From contig JAOCPU010000002.1 of assembly GCA_035772785.1 (NCBI GenBank), forward strand, positions 558,001 through 622,000: 64,000 nucleotides of DNA. The letters run 5' to 3'. The position numbers and the translations under genes are program-made. The DNA is from Phlebiopsis flavidoalba (taxonomy: Eukaryota; Basidiomycota; Agaricomycetes; Polyporales; Phanerochaetaceae). Shown in pieces: positions 1 to 13,124 of this stretch (positions are counted from its first letter, which is position 1; the number at the start of each line of letters is the position of its first letter). Under the pieces are notes generated by a model. The model was not told the DNA's origin. It worked only from the letters and a program-made list of their open reading frames with translations, and searched no databases.

Positions 1-2959
1 TGCACAGTGATCTGCTGTATTTGGCCAGGGCGGACTGTCACGGAAGTCTCGCTGAACTTGACTCCCGCGGAGGCGTTTGGACAATGACACTGGCCCATCG
101 GCCGCAAAGGCGGTACCCTGAGAATGCGACCGTGAGCGAAGTCTCATTGGCGCAGTTCGCCAACTTTACCGGTTGCAGCGACAGCGCAGTTCCTGCCGGG
201 ACATGAGATAATTTGAAGGACTCCGCCGTCTTCCCGGTATTCTTGATAGTGAATGTGTGCCTACGCAGAGTCTAGTATCACGAAGAAACCTGAAGAATGA
301 CCACTCACGTGCCGACGAAGTGTGCGGTGTCATTCAACAACAGCTCTCCGGGGGGAGACTATTATGTTTGTTGTAAGAGCGTGGAACGCATTCCACTAGT
401 CCGGCGCCTTGTTGTGCGACAGTTTGCAGGGGATCACCGTCTGTATGGCTGCTGGGCACAAACTGAGCAGTAGTCTCGAACAAATCTCTCGCGGCCTTGC
501 CAACTGCGGGACTCGTGCCTTTGACGCTGAATAGGAGTGCGGACACGCCGGCCATGGAAGGGCGTTGCCATCGAAGTACCCGACAAAACCGCAAAAGCTC
601 CCAAGTGGGACAGGGAAAGTGGACAGAATATTTCCACCGGGTGGGGGCAGCGACTGCGGGCTTGAAGAACATGTCGTTGGTGGGGCCATAGGAGGTGAAT
701 GTGGATATCAAGCCGCCAGTGGGATCAGGGAATTGAGTACTTGCGCCCGTCTGGGGGAATGAGATAGAAATGTTGGCACCAACAGACGCAAATTCATTCA
801 CGAGTCTGTGAGGAATGTCAGGATTTGACACATTACAAATCGTCGCATGACGCACGAATACACCATCGTCGGCTTGAATTAAGACGGCAGTGACAAATTT
901 CCGACGGTTACTGTCTTCAAAGCCCGAGCCATTGCTAGAGATAAACAACGTCAACATCAATACTGTACCGCACTGATAAAAAACACGGGACTCGTAAATC
1001 AAGGAGACGTTTCCGCCCTTGGCTGCGATATTCTGGTTAATTTCTGAACCTATGCAAGGGCTTCAGAATGGGCGATACGATTTTTGTTTTCACATGGCGG
1101 GAAGGATGTAAGTACGAGGTACAAGTACCTCGCCTTACAACGACGACGAACTTGCTAAGGTCAGGCGTGCTATCTGGAAGCGGATCACAGGCGTCGTTCG
1201 GCGACCGTGTGGTAATCAGTGCTGGTGGCAAATATATGGGGAAGTGTAGCGGTAATGGGGCAGCGGCAGAGCGTCAAAGTATGTGATTGGGTCGTGCTGC
1301 ACACCATGCACGGTGGCGTTCTGCAGCGGAATCACAGTGTTGTCGAGAGACGCCACGGAAATTGAGTCAATTGCATTGCCTGGGCTAGAGGTGAAGAAAC
1401 ATCCCCTTCGCACCATCATTTACCTAAGTTTGACGGCATGAGAAAGATTATCGCAACAGTTGCGAGATGCTTACCAGCAGCGATCGTGACGATTTTTAAC
1501 CCATGTCGGAATATGCGACTTGACACCACCGAGCTTGTAGATTCAGTCCAGCCATCTGCGCCTCCAAGAGACATTGTGAGGATATCTTGACCCTCGCTCA
1601 CACGCTCACCGCGCAGCAGAGCATCGACAATGACTGTTGCTAGCGTTAAATCGTTGGGCTCATGAGACAGCGAAGGAACATACTGTCGTCTGTTACGTTC
1701 ACCCGTACAACCGAAAATACGATACATCGAGATAGAAGCGTCAAAGGCGACACCACTTATATTGAACTGCATTGCCTGGATTGGCTCCAACAATCCCCTA
1801 AGAATAATTTAACGAACTATCAGTACACAATGTTAAATTGTGGCGCTTACTGAAACATGCGTTCCGTGACCATTGCATTGGTCCAACGGAATAGGATCTG
1901 GTATCGGGTATTTGAACCTAACGCGGCTTGTCAGCAGCATATTTTCTATATCATGGGCCGCGAGACGCACCGTTGTAAGCCATCCCCCACAAAATCAAAG
2001 CCGCCTACAATCTTGAAGCCAGGGCCTAAAACCCGCCACCGAGCGCCGGATTCGTGAAGTCTATCTATGAGGTGAACTGCCGATTCATTATGCCACACAT
2101 CGTAGATAGAACTGACCGACTCGGTATCAATGCTACGGGTATATTCGTAAACAAAGAATAGGTTATGTGAAAAAGTCACTCACATTCCGACCTTAACGCC
2201 TTTCCCAGTGATTCCCTGAGCATGCAGCTTGTCTACACCCTGCATATAAAGATGAGTCTCATGTGATCAATCAAAACGAATAACACGAACTGTGATTACA
2301 TGCGTCGACTCGGTATCTGCAGGTACAGCGGCGTCCATTAGGGCCCGTAACGACATGTGAGAACACAGGTCTGAGACGTGAGCACTTCCACAGCACGACA
2401 TCGAGCAGAATCTTACCTGGGAGCTTGCACTTTGATGATTGGGCGAATTGCCCTCTACCCCAGACATCGACAAGATTTGATGCTTATCCTGCGGCGAAAC
2501 GGTATATCAGCAGCTTCAGAAGGCAAACGAAGTTTAGTAGCGCACATGTGGATTCTACAGAGCTCAGTCAGCTACGCGTTGGACGGAAGGTCGATCATAC
2601 AAACCTCTAGAGTGACAGCTGCTCCAACAAACAACCCTGGGGAGTTGAACTCCTTGTCCACATTGAACCCCACGCTGCGCTTGCGCATGAAGTCGTACAG
2701 GTCTCATGTGTCTAGGACGACAGTCAAGATGGTAGATGCAGTACACAAACAGGACTGAGTACACGAACCTCGCGCGAGTCGACATTTCTCTTGGTACATT
2801 CCCAAGCGGCGTAGAGAGCTCCACAATTAACTTGTTGGGGAACGGCGCCTCCTGGGAGGGAGGTCACCACCTCTCAAGCTCGAGATCGGGAACTTGGCAG
2901 ACTGTGCGGTACTGGCCAAGGCCAGAGAAAATCAGCGCCGACCAGAATCCATACTTCAT
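1..2959 (-). CDS. Subtilisin-like serine protease (S8, minor extracellular protease Vpr type), partial at left edge
   Basis: Secreted endopeptidase. The chosen start (ATG at complement 2957-2959) opens a signal peptide beginning MKYGFWSALIFS and continuing, after a frameshift, into an Ala/Leu-rich core. Next come APFPNKLIVEL near 2,840 and an inhibitor-I9-like propeptide (FMRKRSVGFNVDKEF, SPGLFVGAAVTL, about 2,610-2,710). VDKLHAQGITGKGVKVGM ends at a GTGAGT donor near 2,187. GPGFKIVGGFDFVGD follows near 2,000, but the catalytic Asp segment just upstream is scrambled. The catalytic His motif NGHGTHVS is at about 1,860 and runs straight into a GTAAGC donor. GVAFDASISMYRIFGCTG is near 1,730. The catalytic Ser motif GTSMATPF is near 560-590. 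The C-terminal beta-sandwich (FTIKNTGKTAESF, VKFSETSVTVRPGQIQQITV) reaches base 1, so the C-terminus lies outside the window. At least four frameshifts interrupt it. The family is certain; exon limits are approximate. Confidence 0.92.
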
Positions 2960-4700
2960 CCTGGCTTCAAACTGGGTCGACGCTTCACTATCGTCCGTCC
3001 TCGACATGTTATATATGGTGGCGCAAGTGACCGTCGGCTCGCGAGGGAAAGCCTCCCTGAAAGAGTGCCATGTGGACGTGGGATTGGACACAGTGTGGGA
3101 ACGTTGCTTGCCATCTGAAGCCATCAAAGCGGTAGCATTCGTCGATTGTTTGTATACCAGGACTATACCAGAGCGGAATTCGTTGTGTCCGGAATATCTC
3201 CGATGGCATTCAGAAAGGGATACATGAGGGACAAAGTACCCTCCCCAGGATCCGAGAACGCCACAGTAACAACGGAGGTCGAATAGGAGGTGATCATCTT
3301 CCTATGGAGTGGGTTGTACGAAGTAGTTACGCGAAATAACGACAGCCACATTGACATGAACGTACCTCTATGCACCGTGTATTGCCAATCTACTCTCATT
3401 GAAGTTGGGAAGATACATATGGTCGCGTATGGTCCTGGGAAAAGAAGAAGTCAACTGACCGCGACAGCCTGAGTACAGAGACTCGGTGATAAGGGATGCA
3501 ACCAGCATATAACGAGGGAATTTGGCGCTCAGCTTGACTTTGTACGACAACTGACCATAGTACACGAGCAAGATTGCGAGCTCTGTGTATAGCTAGCATT
3601 CGGCGACGAGTAGAAGTCGAAAGCTCTGTGTATAAAATGCGGAGCTCCGACAGTAGCCAGACAGCCATCTGTAGATAAATAATAGGCCGGCCATTAATAT
3701 CGGCGACGACTTATACGAAAAACGTAGCAACAACAACAACCCGCGATTGTTATAACAGACTACCTTTGTACCATGGGCCGTTCAAAACTTCTCACCGTCA
3801 CGTCGTGGATGTTCTGGCGTGTCCAAGAGACAAGTATGGAGGCACGAGTGGGACGCTTCGTCTAAACTTTCAGTAGTATCCTAGCCCGATGCAAATGAGT
3901 GTGATGGAGGATGAAATCTATGTTTGAGGCTTGCCATTCACGCTAGTGGAATACGGAGAGGCATGGGATCTCGCGCAGTCCCGCGGAGGATGGACGCGCT
4001 CATCTGACACGTGGACGCGCCACCCAAAGAAGCGCGCGATAGTAGTAATAGGCCATAGACGCCGGAGACGAAATACACCAGAATGCACTCGGTCTCAGTG
4101 AGAAAATACAACTATTTGGTGAGCACATGAGTAAACCGAGCTTACACACTATCACTAGAACACATCTGCCGAGTCGACATTAATCAAGCGGACCAAGTCC
4201 TTGTCAGGCTGTTTGCTTCTGCATTGACAAACTTCATGAGCAGCTCGAAAACAACTCTCTCCGCTGTGCGTATCGTGCAGTCCGAAACAGGTTCATCAAC
4301 ATGGGACTTTTTTCTCATCACAATTGGTCTTCCAATAGGCTTGTTACCGACCGAGGCTCTATAGAGGATGAACACCTCCGCCGACGGACGGACGGAACGT
4401 GACTGCGATCCCAGCCATCGGGTCGGTCTTCTGAACCTGGTGCAGACTCGGCCGGGGGAGTCTCCCCTGGAGCGCTTACCGTGGCGTATGAAGGTTTCCG
4501 TCGTTGAGGAGGACGGAGATAACAAATGTGCGAGTAGAGATCGAAAAACGGCGGCCAGCTCCTCTGCGTCACTATGATCGACTACGGCTGAGACTTCGGT
4601 TTTGTAGGTAGGAAAGTGCCTTTATGGGAGTTGAGTCTTCGCAGAGCTCGCGGAACCTAGAGTATCTCTTCAGTAATAAAACTCAAAAGGATACACTCAG
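2960..4700. other. Intergenic or unassigned, 1.7 kb
   Basis: This is upstream of the subtilase and should contain its promoter. I see no recognisable protein family on either strand; the open frames of 60-113 codons overlap one another in several frames and look like chance. A 13-base word, agctctgtgtata, occurs twice between 3,578 and 3,635. Confidence 0.4.
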
Positions 4701-4899
4701 ACGCACTGCTGCTGTCTAATGAGGATATTTTCCTCGTCGAGAGACTTCCTCCGTGGAGGGCCTAGGATCAAGTCAAATCATGACCTCATCTCATGCTGTG
4801 TCCAAAGCGCGTACCCGTATCAGACGCATCATCCAAAAGTCGTTGAGTCTCTCGTCTTTCTTCGGCATCGAAGGGACATGCTCAATGCGGATCTCAACT

Positions 4900-5474
4900 T
4901 CTCCCTCACTGGCCCGTGCTCCGTCGGGTCCTTCGGTCCTCTGGAGTCTCGAGCCCTGCGTTGCCGCCGTGCCTGTAAACATCCTTGGACCTGCGAGTCG
5001 GTACACCACTTGGTGTGCGTATCTCGACACAGGCCAAAACGCTGTCGTCCGCCATGGCGCCCTCAGGGTTGGACCATCTTCGTCCATTTGCCGGCCGATC
5101 TGGCCATTCGTAGCGGTATATCCACGCGTAAGGCGCACCAGACTCAAGGACGGTCTCGGTGTTTGGTGCGCTTCTCTCGTCAGGCCGCAAAAGCTATGGG
5201 GGGTCACAAAGCCATCAGCGATACTTAAGAACATAGCAAATGAGTGAGCTTACACATAAATTTCGCGTAGGTCGGGGTCTATTACGCGCTCGATGTGTGA
5301 AGCAGGGATCGGGCCCGCCAGGCCGCGAAAAGTTTGAAGAAACAGCCTCTGTAGTCGTGTCTCTGAAGGAATAGATACGCATACAGCTCGTCTGACATGT
5401 ATCTGTCTCCCCGTTGGCCACCCAAGATGAATAATGTCCTGCAGTTTATGATCCAGCACCATGGCCATGACCTA
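4900..5474 (-). CDS. Unidentified protein, two-exon coding segment
   Basis: I do not recognise the family. On the minus strand an exon begins after a TTGTAG acceptor near 5,474. It reads in mixed frames through FRGLAGPIPASHIERVIDPD and DLREIYV to a GTAAGC donor near 5,255. A second exon resumes near 5,190 with APNTETVLESGAPYAWIYRY and EWPDRPANGRRWSNPEG, then DDSVLACVEIRTPSGVP. The aromatic-rich, varied composition and plausible splice sites suggest real protein coding, again with frameshifts. Both ends of the gene are undetermined; it may continue downstream of 4,900. There is no signal peptide or membrane segment in the visible part. Confidence 0.35.
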
Positions 5475-5479
5475 CAAGC

Positions 5480-6930
5480 AACAGTCAGTAAGCAGGCGAT
5501 ACGTGAGCGAGTATGTGCAGCACTCTACCAAAGCTGGCCGATAGGTTACCGTAGGGTACACATGCGTGGATGAATGTTCACTGCTTACAGTAAGTGGGTA
5601 GCCGAAAAAAAACATCATGAGCACAAACATGCACTCACTAGAAATGATGGACCATATATTCCATGCGGATATCGAAGCTGAAGAGACCTGTGAATTTCAT
5701 TGACTCCCAATCTCCGTCGACAACCCGTCCTCCCGAATAGATAGATTATTTGAGCTTTAGCATCTATCACCATTTGATCGGTCGAATACCAGAGGAGGAC
5801 ACCCGAAGCCTACGAGAGCAGTGCTAAGCGTTTGTAAACCTTGACCGAGAAAGATGCGGCTTATACAACGGTATCATACTAGACTACTTCCATTTGCACC
5901 GCATTCTTTGCCCCTTGTCTGGGTTAACGGTCTACAATTCCGCGGCATGTGCCCCGCCGCCGAGCGATCCAAAAGCGCCCTTGTCGCGAGACCGGTAACC
6001 ACTCCGGGCTGGACAGGTGATGGCCGGTGCCTCTACGCCTCTACTGTGCGTCTTCGAATGATGTAATTAAACCCCCCCCCCCCCCCCCCCGCCCTATAAA
6101 CAACCGAATTCGGAACTCGCCCTCCAGCTGGTCCGAAGAGGTAATATACAACACCGTCGAAGTGTCAAAAAGAATGCGTGTGAACATGAACGAGAGACTA
6201 GGGCCCACTAATGCTCCCTTTGTGTAGGCGTAGCTCGATAACACTCCATCCGTTTAGTTCACGAATGTCGCTACCATCCCAAAAGTCCGTCGAATGGTTT
6301 TTTTCCTGGCCATCCCAACCGCCAAATAGGCTTAAGACCCTGACGGTCGCTTGGGTGATCGTATACATCATAGCGTTGCCGCACCTCTCTCGCCGCTCTC
6401 TGGCACGTCGCCATCTGGCGCTTCGGCCATCAAATGAAGGCAGCGGTCCACTCGCGTTTCTGTGGACGTGCTCCGACAAAGTGTAGCGCCGATCTCGATG
6501 AAACAAGCCGGCGGAGGCTATATCGAGCTATGGAGAGTGGTTTCACATGCTGCACAAATTTCCTTGCAGAACGAGTGCAGTATGTAGCAGATGAGATGAG
6601 TGGGTGCTCTAGCTGCAGATCTGTTCGTTCGATGGATAGACTCGAATGGGGTCAGAAATCGGGAAAACGTTGGCGGAGGTGTTTTCAGGACGAAGCGAAG
6701 GATGGCATGTTTCTTAGGAACTGCCGCCAGTCACAAGTGGTGAGCGAACGAATTGTGTGTTGGTAGTCGGTGCTCCACAATCTCATGCGTCGTACCTCCT
6801 CATATTGTGATTTTGACATTGAAGACGTATCGCTTCGTCCACAATGCCATGAAGTGCAACACGTGCCAGATAGAGGTGTGGAAGCCTATGTGGACCATGC
6901 GCACTAGAATGAATGAGGAGAAGGTCCGCA
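5480..6930. other. Unassigned stretch with C19 homopolymer
   Basis: No gene family was recognised. The clearest feature is an uninterrupted run of 19 C at 6,072-6,090 followed by GCCCTATAAA. The open frames here (60-110 codons) overlap on both strands and have no recognisable motifs. Confidence 0.45.
6072..6090. repeat. Poly-C tract, C19
   Basis: A perfect run of 19 cytosines flanked by AATTAAA and GCCCTATAAA. A similar C18 tract followed by GC6 occurs at 42,281. Length is likely to be uncertain in any sequencing technology. Confidence 0.95.
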
Positions 6931-6938
6931 CATAGCTT

Positions 6939-7379
6939 TCATTCGTCGTCAGGGAAATCTTGCTTGTACGAAAGAGGCTGAATCTTAATATACCGAGTCG
7001 GAAATTGTTCAGGCCCGTCTTTCCTGATTCGTACTGCGTATCTAGAATTGTGTATCTCCGCGATACTATCGTTTTTCAGCCTCAGAAAATAAGAATCCTC
7101 GGTCAGGCTGTCTTCGGATAGGCTTCGACGAAAACCTTGAATTCCTTCATGTTGCAGGATGGGCTGTAAAGATGTTCTCAGAACCACAAGAGGACGCCAG
7201 CTGTATACGCAAATGGCACATACATTTGAAAGAAGAAAAAGAAAAGCAAAAGAAGTAAGAAAGTAAAACACTAGAACATCGCGCCGGTCAGCGTTGTGCG
7301 AGTGAAGCAAAACCATAGTTTGGACCGACCTTGGTGCCAAACGTAAATATGGTCTCTTGCATAGGATCAGCAACAGCAT
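6939..7379 (-). CDS. Hypothetical protein with one hydrophobic segment (weak)
   Basis: An uninterrupted 146-codon frame ends in FPDDE and carries one strongly hydrophobic stretch, LVFYFLTSFAFLFLLSNVCA, flanked by charged residues, so it could be a membrane protein or part of one. In this indel-rich window an open frame of this length is modest evidence. I recognise no family. The frame may be one exon of a larger gene starting upstream near 7,590. It could equally be chance. Confidence 0.22.
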   Translation of the reverse strand: MLLLILCKRPYLRLAPRSVQTMVLLHSHNADRRDVLVFYFLTSFAFLFLLSNVCAICVYSWRPLVVLRTSLQPILQHEGIQGFRRSLSEDSLTEDSYFLRLKNDSIAEIHNSRYAVRIRKDGPEQFPTRYIKIQPLSYKQDFPDDE

Positions 7380-7825
7380 TGGGACCGAACAGTCGGAGGA
7401 GACTTACTGAGTACAGCCAGAGATTCGAGGTCGCAACAGAATCCACTGCTCTACATGAGGCGAGGATCCATTTCCGCTCACACCGACTGTGCTTTGATCC
7501 TCAGGCTTATCCTCGCGTATGTGCTCAGCGACATATCAGCCCGCTGTGTGATAGAACGCGCCTGCTATGGTATAGGTCAGTTTCATAGGGTGGGGTGCGG
7601 ACGTTCCACCGGGGGGCGGCGTCCATCTCGTTTTGCGAGTTCTCTGAACCAGTTCGAGACGACCTAGCCAGCTCGCATGCGTATGACAACGTTTGCCACA
7701 ATTGAGGATCGTGGTTAGATCGTGGTTAGAATGTGAGGTTAACGCGTAGGCCGACCGCGAAGACAAGTCGAAGAACTCGGGATATCTGCGGGCGTCCTAT
7801 CATCCGTCCGTTTTGCGTCACCGCC
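7380..7825. other. Spacer upstream of the S1P lyase
   Basis: No family recognised. It presumably holds the lyase promoter; no clear TATA box was found. An 11-base unit, gatcgtggtta, is perfectly duplicated in tandem at 7,707-7,728. Confidence 0.4.
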
Positions 7826-7829
7826 GCCC

Positions 7830-10575
7830 GTGCTACCGACGTTCCGGACGGCGACAGGCACAACTCCAGCGACTTTTCCTAACATACACGCGGACCCTAT
7901 CGACTTCCCTCTGGACTCTCAAATGAGATCAGAACAAAAATGCAGCTGCCCATTGATAGCGGCTTTGCAGGCCACTTATCCAGCTGGCTTAGCTTCACGA
8001 AACGTGATAAATCCTGAGAACTTGTGGTCATCCCGCCCAGTCTCCAACCAGCTTATCCTCGACGCCCACTACCCGACGGCAACTATGGCTGACCCCCTAC
8101 GAGCCTGACTGAACGTATCAAGGCGTTTGACCGTCTCCAACGCCCGCTTGGTCGAACACTTCAAGACACGCCTTGGTTCATCGATGTGGTCCCTGACGCG
8201 CACTGTTGAAGGTGCATCGGCATTTGCGAGCGCGTGGACTAGCGGTCGACGGTGCGTGGAGTACTGGACATGGCTGAACAAGGTACGTACAAACATCCTC
8301 CTTCTCGTCCGCCTGCCGTGTTCTATGCTACAATCAGCAAACTCTTCTGTTCGCACCATCTGCGCGTCCTTCCGCGATGCACACGCAAGAAAGCGGAGGG
8401 TGACATTGCGCGCAGCAAAGCGCATGTCGAGTCCAAGCTTGTTCCTTCAGGCGAGGCTGTAGTTCGCCATACATCGCTGCCGGAAGTCTCTCAAGGGCCA
8501 AAGCCCCGAGTGGATTCTTGCAGAAATACCACACAAACATGTCGAAAATGGACAATGACAATGATCATAGGGCACGCTGAGTGGAAGAATGGCAAGATTT
8601 CGGGTGCCCGTTAACTCTCGAATATACCGTACGTAGTCTGACATGCGGCTTGCCATTGCAAACTCACTGACCAAGTAGTAGTGCTGTTTATAAGACGGCG
8701 GTGAAGAATCTTACGAAGGTCATCGTTGACGCGTATGCGCATCTACTAACTGCGGTCTCAAATCCACTCCACCCAGACGGTCTTCCCTGCGGTCGTGCGA
8801 AAGATGGAGGCTGAGATATTGTCGCAATGCAGTGCCTCCGGATGTACAACAATCCAAATGGTGCCCCGCGCAACCACCTCTGGTGGAACTGAATCTATTA
8901 TCATGTCCGTGAAGACTCATGCGCGACCTGGGCGAGAGCTACGAAGGGAATTACGGAACCAGAAATGTCCGTTGCTTACACCCAGCAGTATAATCCCGTC
9001 GTCATTAACGAGCCTTTTGTAGGATTGTGTGCCCATATCCGCTCACGCTGCCCTTTGACAAAGCTGGGCGGACCTACTTCAAACATCAAAGTGCACACTA
9101 TTCCAATCAACATGAAGACTCGCCAAGTTGATCTCGTCCGCAGTAAAGAAGGCTATGTGTGTCCTATTCAATGCTCCTAATACTGCCCAGAGCTGAAATC
9201 ACATGTCACATGCAGCAACGCCATCACACCATCCATTGCAAGTACCACACCTCTGTAACTGCGTCAGTGAGCTCCTCCGTCTCAGTGTTCCGCAATTCCG
9301 CTTGTTGGATCTGCAATCATTTCCCGGACGTAGGAATGTCATGGACGACTATTGTCGCGCGTCGCGTGATCCCCAACTCGCTCGATCAGTGAAACAATCA
9401 CATACGGACTGCACGTCGACTGCTGCCTTGGCAGCTTCATCATGCCTTTCCTCGAGGCCGCAGGCTTCCCCACCGCGCGCCATTTTGATTTCACGTGACT
9501 CAACGGTGTCCACTGCGATCAGCTGCGACACGAGGCACAAGGTAGGCGTAAAACGTACACAAATTCCGCGTATACAAGGTGCTTACAAGTTGTATTTTTG
9601 AAGTACGGATTTCGCGCCGAAGGTCATCCTCTCTTGTCCTCAGAGGAGGTTGCATTCAGTAACGGTTAAACTTGAACGGTGCACACAGGGGCAATTCGGT
9701 GGTCATGTACCGTAACGCGGAGCCTGCGCAAAGTTCCAGTATTATGTTCATCCCGAACCTTGGATAGGGCGGTCTATATGCCTCCCCCAGCACATTGCAG
9801 CGCTCTCGCGTGAGTACAGCTTGTGCTAAATTAGCTGCATAATGGCTCACTCGACATGCAGCCCCCGGATCATTTAATTGCGGTAACATGGGCCGCTTAT
9901 GCGAATACATGGGGCCTCAGAGGTGTGTTGTTTTCAGTCCTCTTTTTCGCGCTCCGGCCTAAAGTGCCTAACTGTAGTTCAGGGTTACTTGGTAATCGTG
10001 CTGCTCTATCGTTAGCGCTGCACACAGAAATTGCTACAACGAATCAGCACTAGAGTCGTGGACGAAGAGCAAGCTGTACGTGCTTGGAAACAACCCACCC
10101 GCTTCGGTGTTTGGCGTTTTGCGTCTCCGGTGGATCCAAGAGTAAATATCCATGATGGTTGGAGATATCATGGGCAAGAAGGGTTGGCATCTGAATGGCA
10201 TTATTACCCCGACGTCAATTCACATCGCTGTCACCGTAAGTTGTGCCATGTTTTAGTGCATATTGTTGCACTGGCTAGATCGTCCCATATACAGCGACTC
10301 ACTCGTACCGTGGTCTTCCGGACAAAACACATTCATGGCTGTATCTCAAGGACGTTCTGTAACCGAATCGGTCTAGTCACCGTCGGGTCAGGCAACAAGG
10401 ACAAATGGGATCCAGCTCTACAGGTACGTCAATATAGCGCCCTTACACATCGTGACGCAGCGGACTGACGCGCTCGACCAGGATGCCTGGGAAGGTCGCG
10501 GGTGCACTTGCGCCAGTATCTCGGGTACTAAATCGCAACTGCGTTCTTGGACACGCTGTAGCAACGGCCTGAGCG
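7830..10575 (+). CDS. DPL1: Sphingosine-1-phosphate lyase (dihydrosphingosine-1-phosphate lyase)
   Basis: PLP-dependent lyase of the ER membrane. It cleaves long-chain-base phosphates to a fatty aldehyde and phosphoethanolamine, the last step of sphingolipid breakdown. The recognisable protein starts near 8,390 with [18 protein letters not shown], then [12 protein letters not shown] (8,570) and [11 protein letters not shown] (8,800). The substrate/cofactor loop [16 protein letters not shown] is near 8,875 and [23 protein letters not shown] sequence near 9,060-9,135. [20 protein letters not shown] follows at about 9,395-9,450. The PLP-lysine motif SCDT..HK at 9,522-9,542 ends at a GTAGGC donor. 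[10 protein letters not shown] is near 9,690, [11 protein letters not shown] near 9,880, [17 protein letters not shown] sequence near 10,150, PTSIHIAVT near 10,210 and the C-terminal AFLDTL near 10,550. Frame changes are frequent. The N-terminal membrane anchor is not securely read, so the start is a guess. Confidence 0.92.
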
Positions 10576-10579
10576 CCTG

Positions 10580-13120
10580 CCCGAGCTGGGTCGTGTGCGC
10601 AGCGGGCGTTGGCCACACGTCCCCCGCTGCGCTACAGACGGACGGGACGACTGCTCAATATAAAACGTAATGGCCACAATACTCGTCCCCCCTCATCGTC
10701 CCGCCTCGCTTTGTCTCGTGTCATGGCAATGATGCATATGTGGCGTCAGGGACCAGGGTCACCCGTTTCCCTTCATCATTACAGCGCATTCCCGTTCGTG
10801 ACACGCTTGTGCTACGAGACTGTATTCAAATCCTCTTACCTATGGCCCCCGCAGTTCTTTCTCGATCTTGCTTATAATGCATCGTTCTGAGCATTCCACG
10901 CGACCGAAGTATCTCTTGAATATACCCATCCCGGCCGTCAGCAGACGTGGAACGGTTGGTCATTATTCAAGTTTTGGGCGGTGGTGGCGTGCGATGATTT
11001 GCGCCTGGCATTAGACGTTGGCATTATGAAGCGGTTACAAAGACGTGATTAGGATATCACTCACTTTGAATACAGTCCACGTAATGCTGTGAGACGTTTT
11101 GGCTCGGTGCGGTCGCCGGAATCTATGAACGTGTTCCGGTACGCCCGGGCGGCGCTGCTCCGGGCGCGCAGCGGCTTCGTGGTCGTTTCTGGATGGTGTA
11201 TTCAATTGCCGAATCCGCTGATAGCGACTCGGCGGGTATTATCGCTCAGGTACAGCGAGTCTATTACAAATGTGAGAGCTTATTTTGAGTGGGCTCTTCA
11301 TCCCATTGTCGAGGAAAGACACGAAGCGGGATACATGTTGCGATTGATGCCGTGTCGTTTTTGACCCGACATTAAACATATGGAAAGATGAAATGCCTTT
11401 GGGAGTGGGAGCGCGGCACGACGGCGAATAGGTTGGATCCTCGAATGGTCACTGAGGTGTAGTCTAGAACATTGAAGGCGGCTGCATTGAAGAGATCAGC
11501 ACTGTCATTCCCTCCCGTTGCATGGAACTTGAAAATAAAAAAAAAAAAAGACGAACTCGAGTAAATGCCCTGTGGTCCATTTTTTGGGGAAATTCGTCGT
11601 GGCTGCTATGTCTAGCTAAATAAAGAGCTCAGATAAAAATAGAGAAAAACCTTGGTGCGATTGTCCTTGGTATTAAACCTACACTGATTTTAGTTCACTA
11701 CACGCGTGCTTAGACTGGTGCCACAAACTTGGACGGGTATGGATTTGATCCCCTCTGGCAACAGACCGGTACACCGAACTGTCAACAACCTTGGAAAATC
11801 ATAACACCTTGCAGCAAGCCTGCGTTGTCTCGAGGATTACACGCGCTGGCTAGCCGAACTTCGGAGAGAAACGAGTCCACAGTCGAGTCGAGAGGAGGCT
11901 CGCCGACATGGACGAGACGACAAGAATATACACCGCATGAGTACCTCTCGCTACCGAGTTTTCCAGATCCCGGAGGTAAAATACATCGCCGTTTGCTTAT
12001 CGAGCCTGCCAGATGATGACTTTCACCGTTACCGCACGGCGCGATCGATCAAGCGAAAAACAAAACGCGGATACAGTCCATCCCAACTGCGTAGTGGGTG
12101 AAAAAACAAAATGCCTTTAGAAATTTGCAACGGCGGGAAACCTGGTCGCGGAAACGTCTCTGCCTTGGAAACGCCACTGCGCCGGCTGGATGGCCGACGC
12201 ATGCTCCGTGTGAGAAAACCGTCTAGGCCACATTTGACATAACCTCGGAGACAGCGATGGCGCACACGAAGTTGCAGATGGACGCGTTCGCGAATTCCCG
12301 AAAGTACGGCCAGAAGTCGGATCTGCCGATGACAGGTGTAGAGGACGGCTGAAAGGGCGTGTTCCGAGGTTAAAGGCAAACTTTGTGGCGCGTGCCGGCA
12401 ATAACTGAGTGTGCTGGCAGGAACACTGGCCGTGAACAGTGCCGTTGACGGGTCCCCGGCCGGGGACTATAACGGGACCCCGGTTGTTCCTGTACTGTGC
12501 GTCATGAGAATAGAAGCCGCCCGCCGAGAGCCGACTGGCTAAGATGCCTCAAGAGTCCTAGGCATCATACTACGGCAGAAGCTGTGCTTATCCCCGTACT
12601 CGTGCTTCGCACAGTAGAAATTGAGACATAATCCTCACCTATCCTCGGCGTCTGGTTGTACCCTGCTGAGGCAGAGTAGAGCGCCATCGCATCAGTATTT
12701 TGCAGCGCGAGATTATCCAGTGCTTCCTAGTACAAGCCATGAAAGAAAACAACGAAGATGGCGTCCTTAGTCTTTCTGGGGAGTTTGTCCCAAGTCGGAC
12801 GTATCGCATGTGGCTAGGGGGGCTACTCGACACGTTCCCTTAGCGATCCCTCTGCGAGGTTGGACAAGGCTTGATGGCATCTGCACAAAGCGGGTGGGGC
12901 CTTCGACAAAATCAATAACTTGTTTTTTCAAAGTTAGGTTAGTTATCTGGAATTGCATCTGCCATGCTCCACCCATGGCCCTGGAGCCGGTGACGACTGT
13001 AGTTCTGGCTGGATTATAGCTCCGCAGCAATGTTGTGTACGCGGTCACCCTGTCCCGGGCGGAATCGCAGGTGGGTTTCTGGCATGGGCAGTTGAATCGA
13101 TTGTATCTCGGAGGGGCTGC
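10580..13120. other. 2.5-kb stretch without a supported gene
   Basis: It lies between the S1P lyase and the arrestin-domain gene. Open frames of 60-135 codons occur on both strands, but none carries recognisable motifs or convincing exon-intron structure. An A-rich tract (A13) is at about 11,535-11,550. The arrestin promoter should lie at the right end; no clear TATA box was seen. Confidence 0.4.
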
Positions 13121-13124
13121 CGAT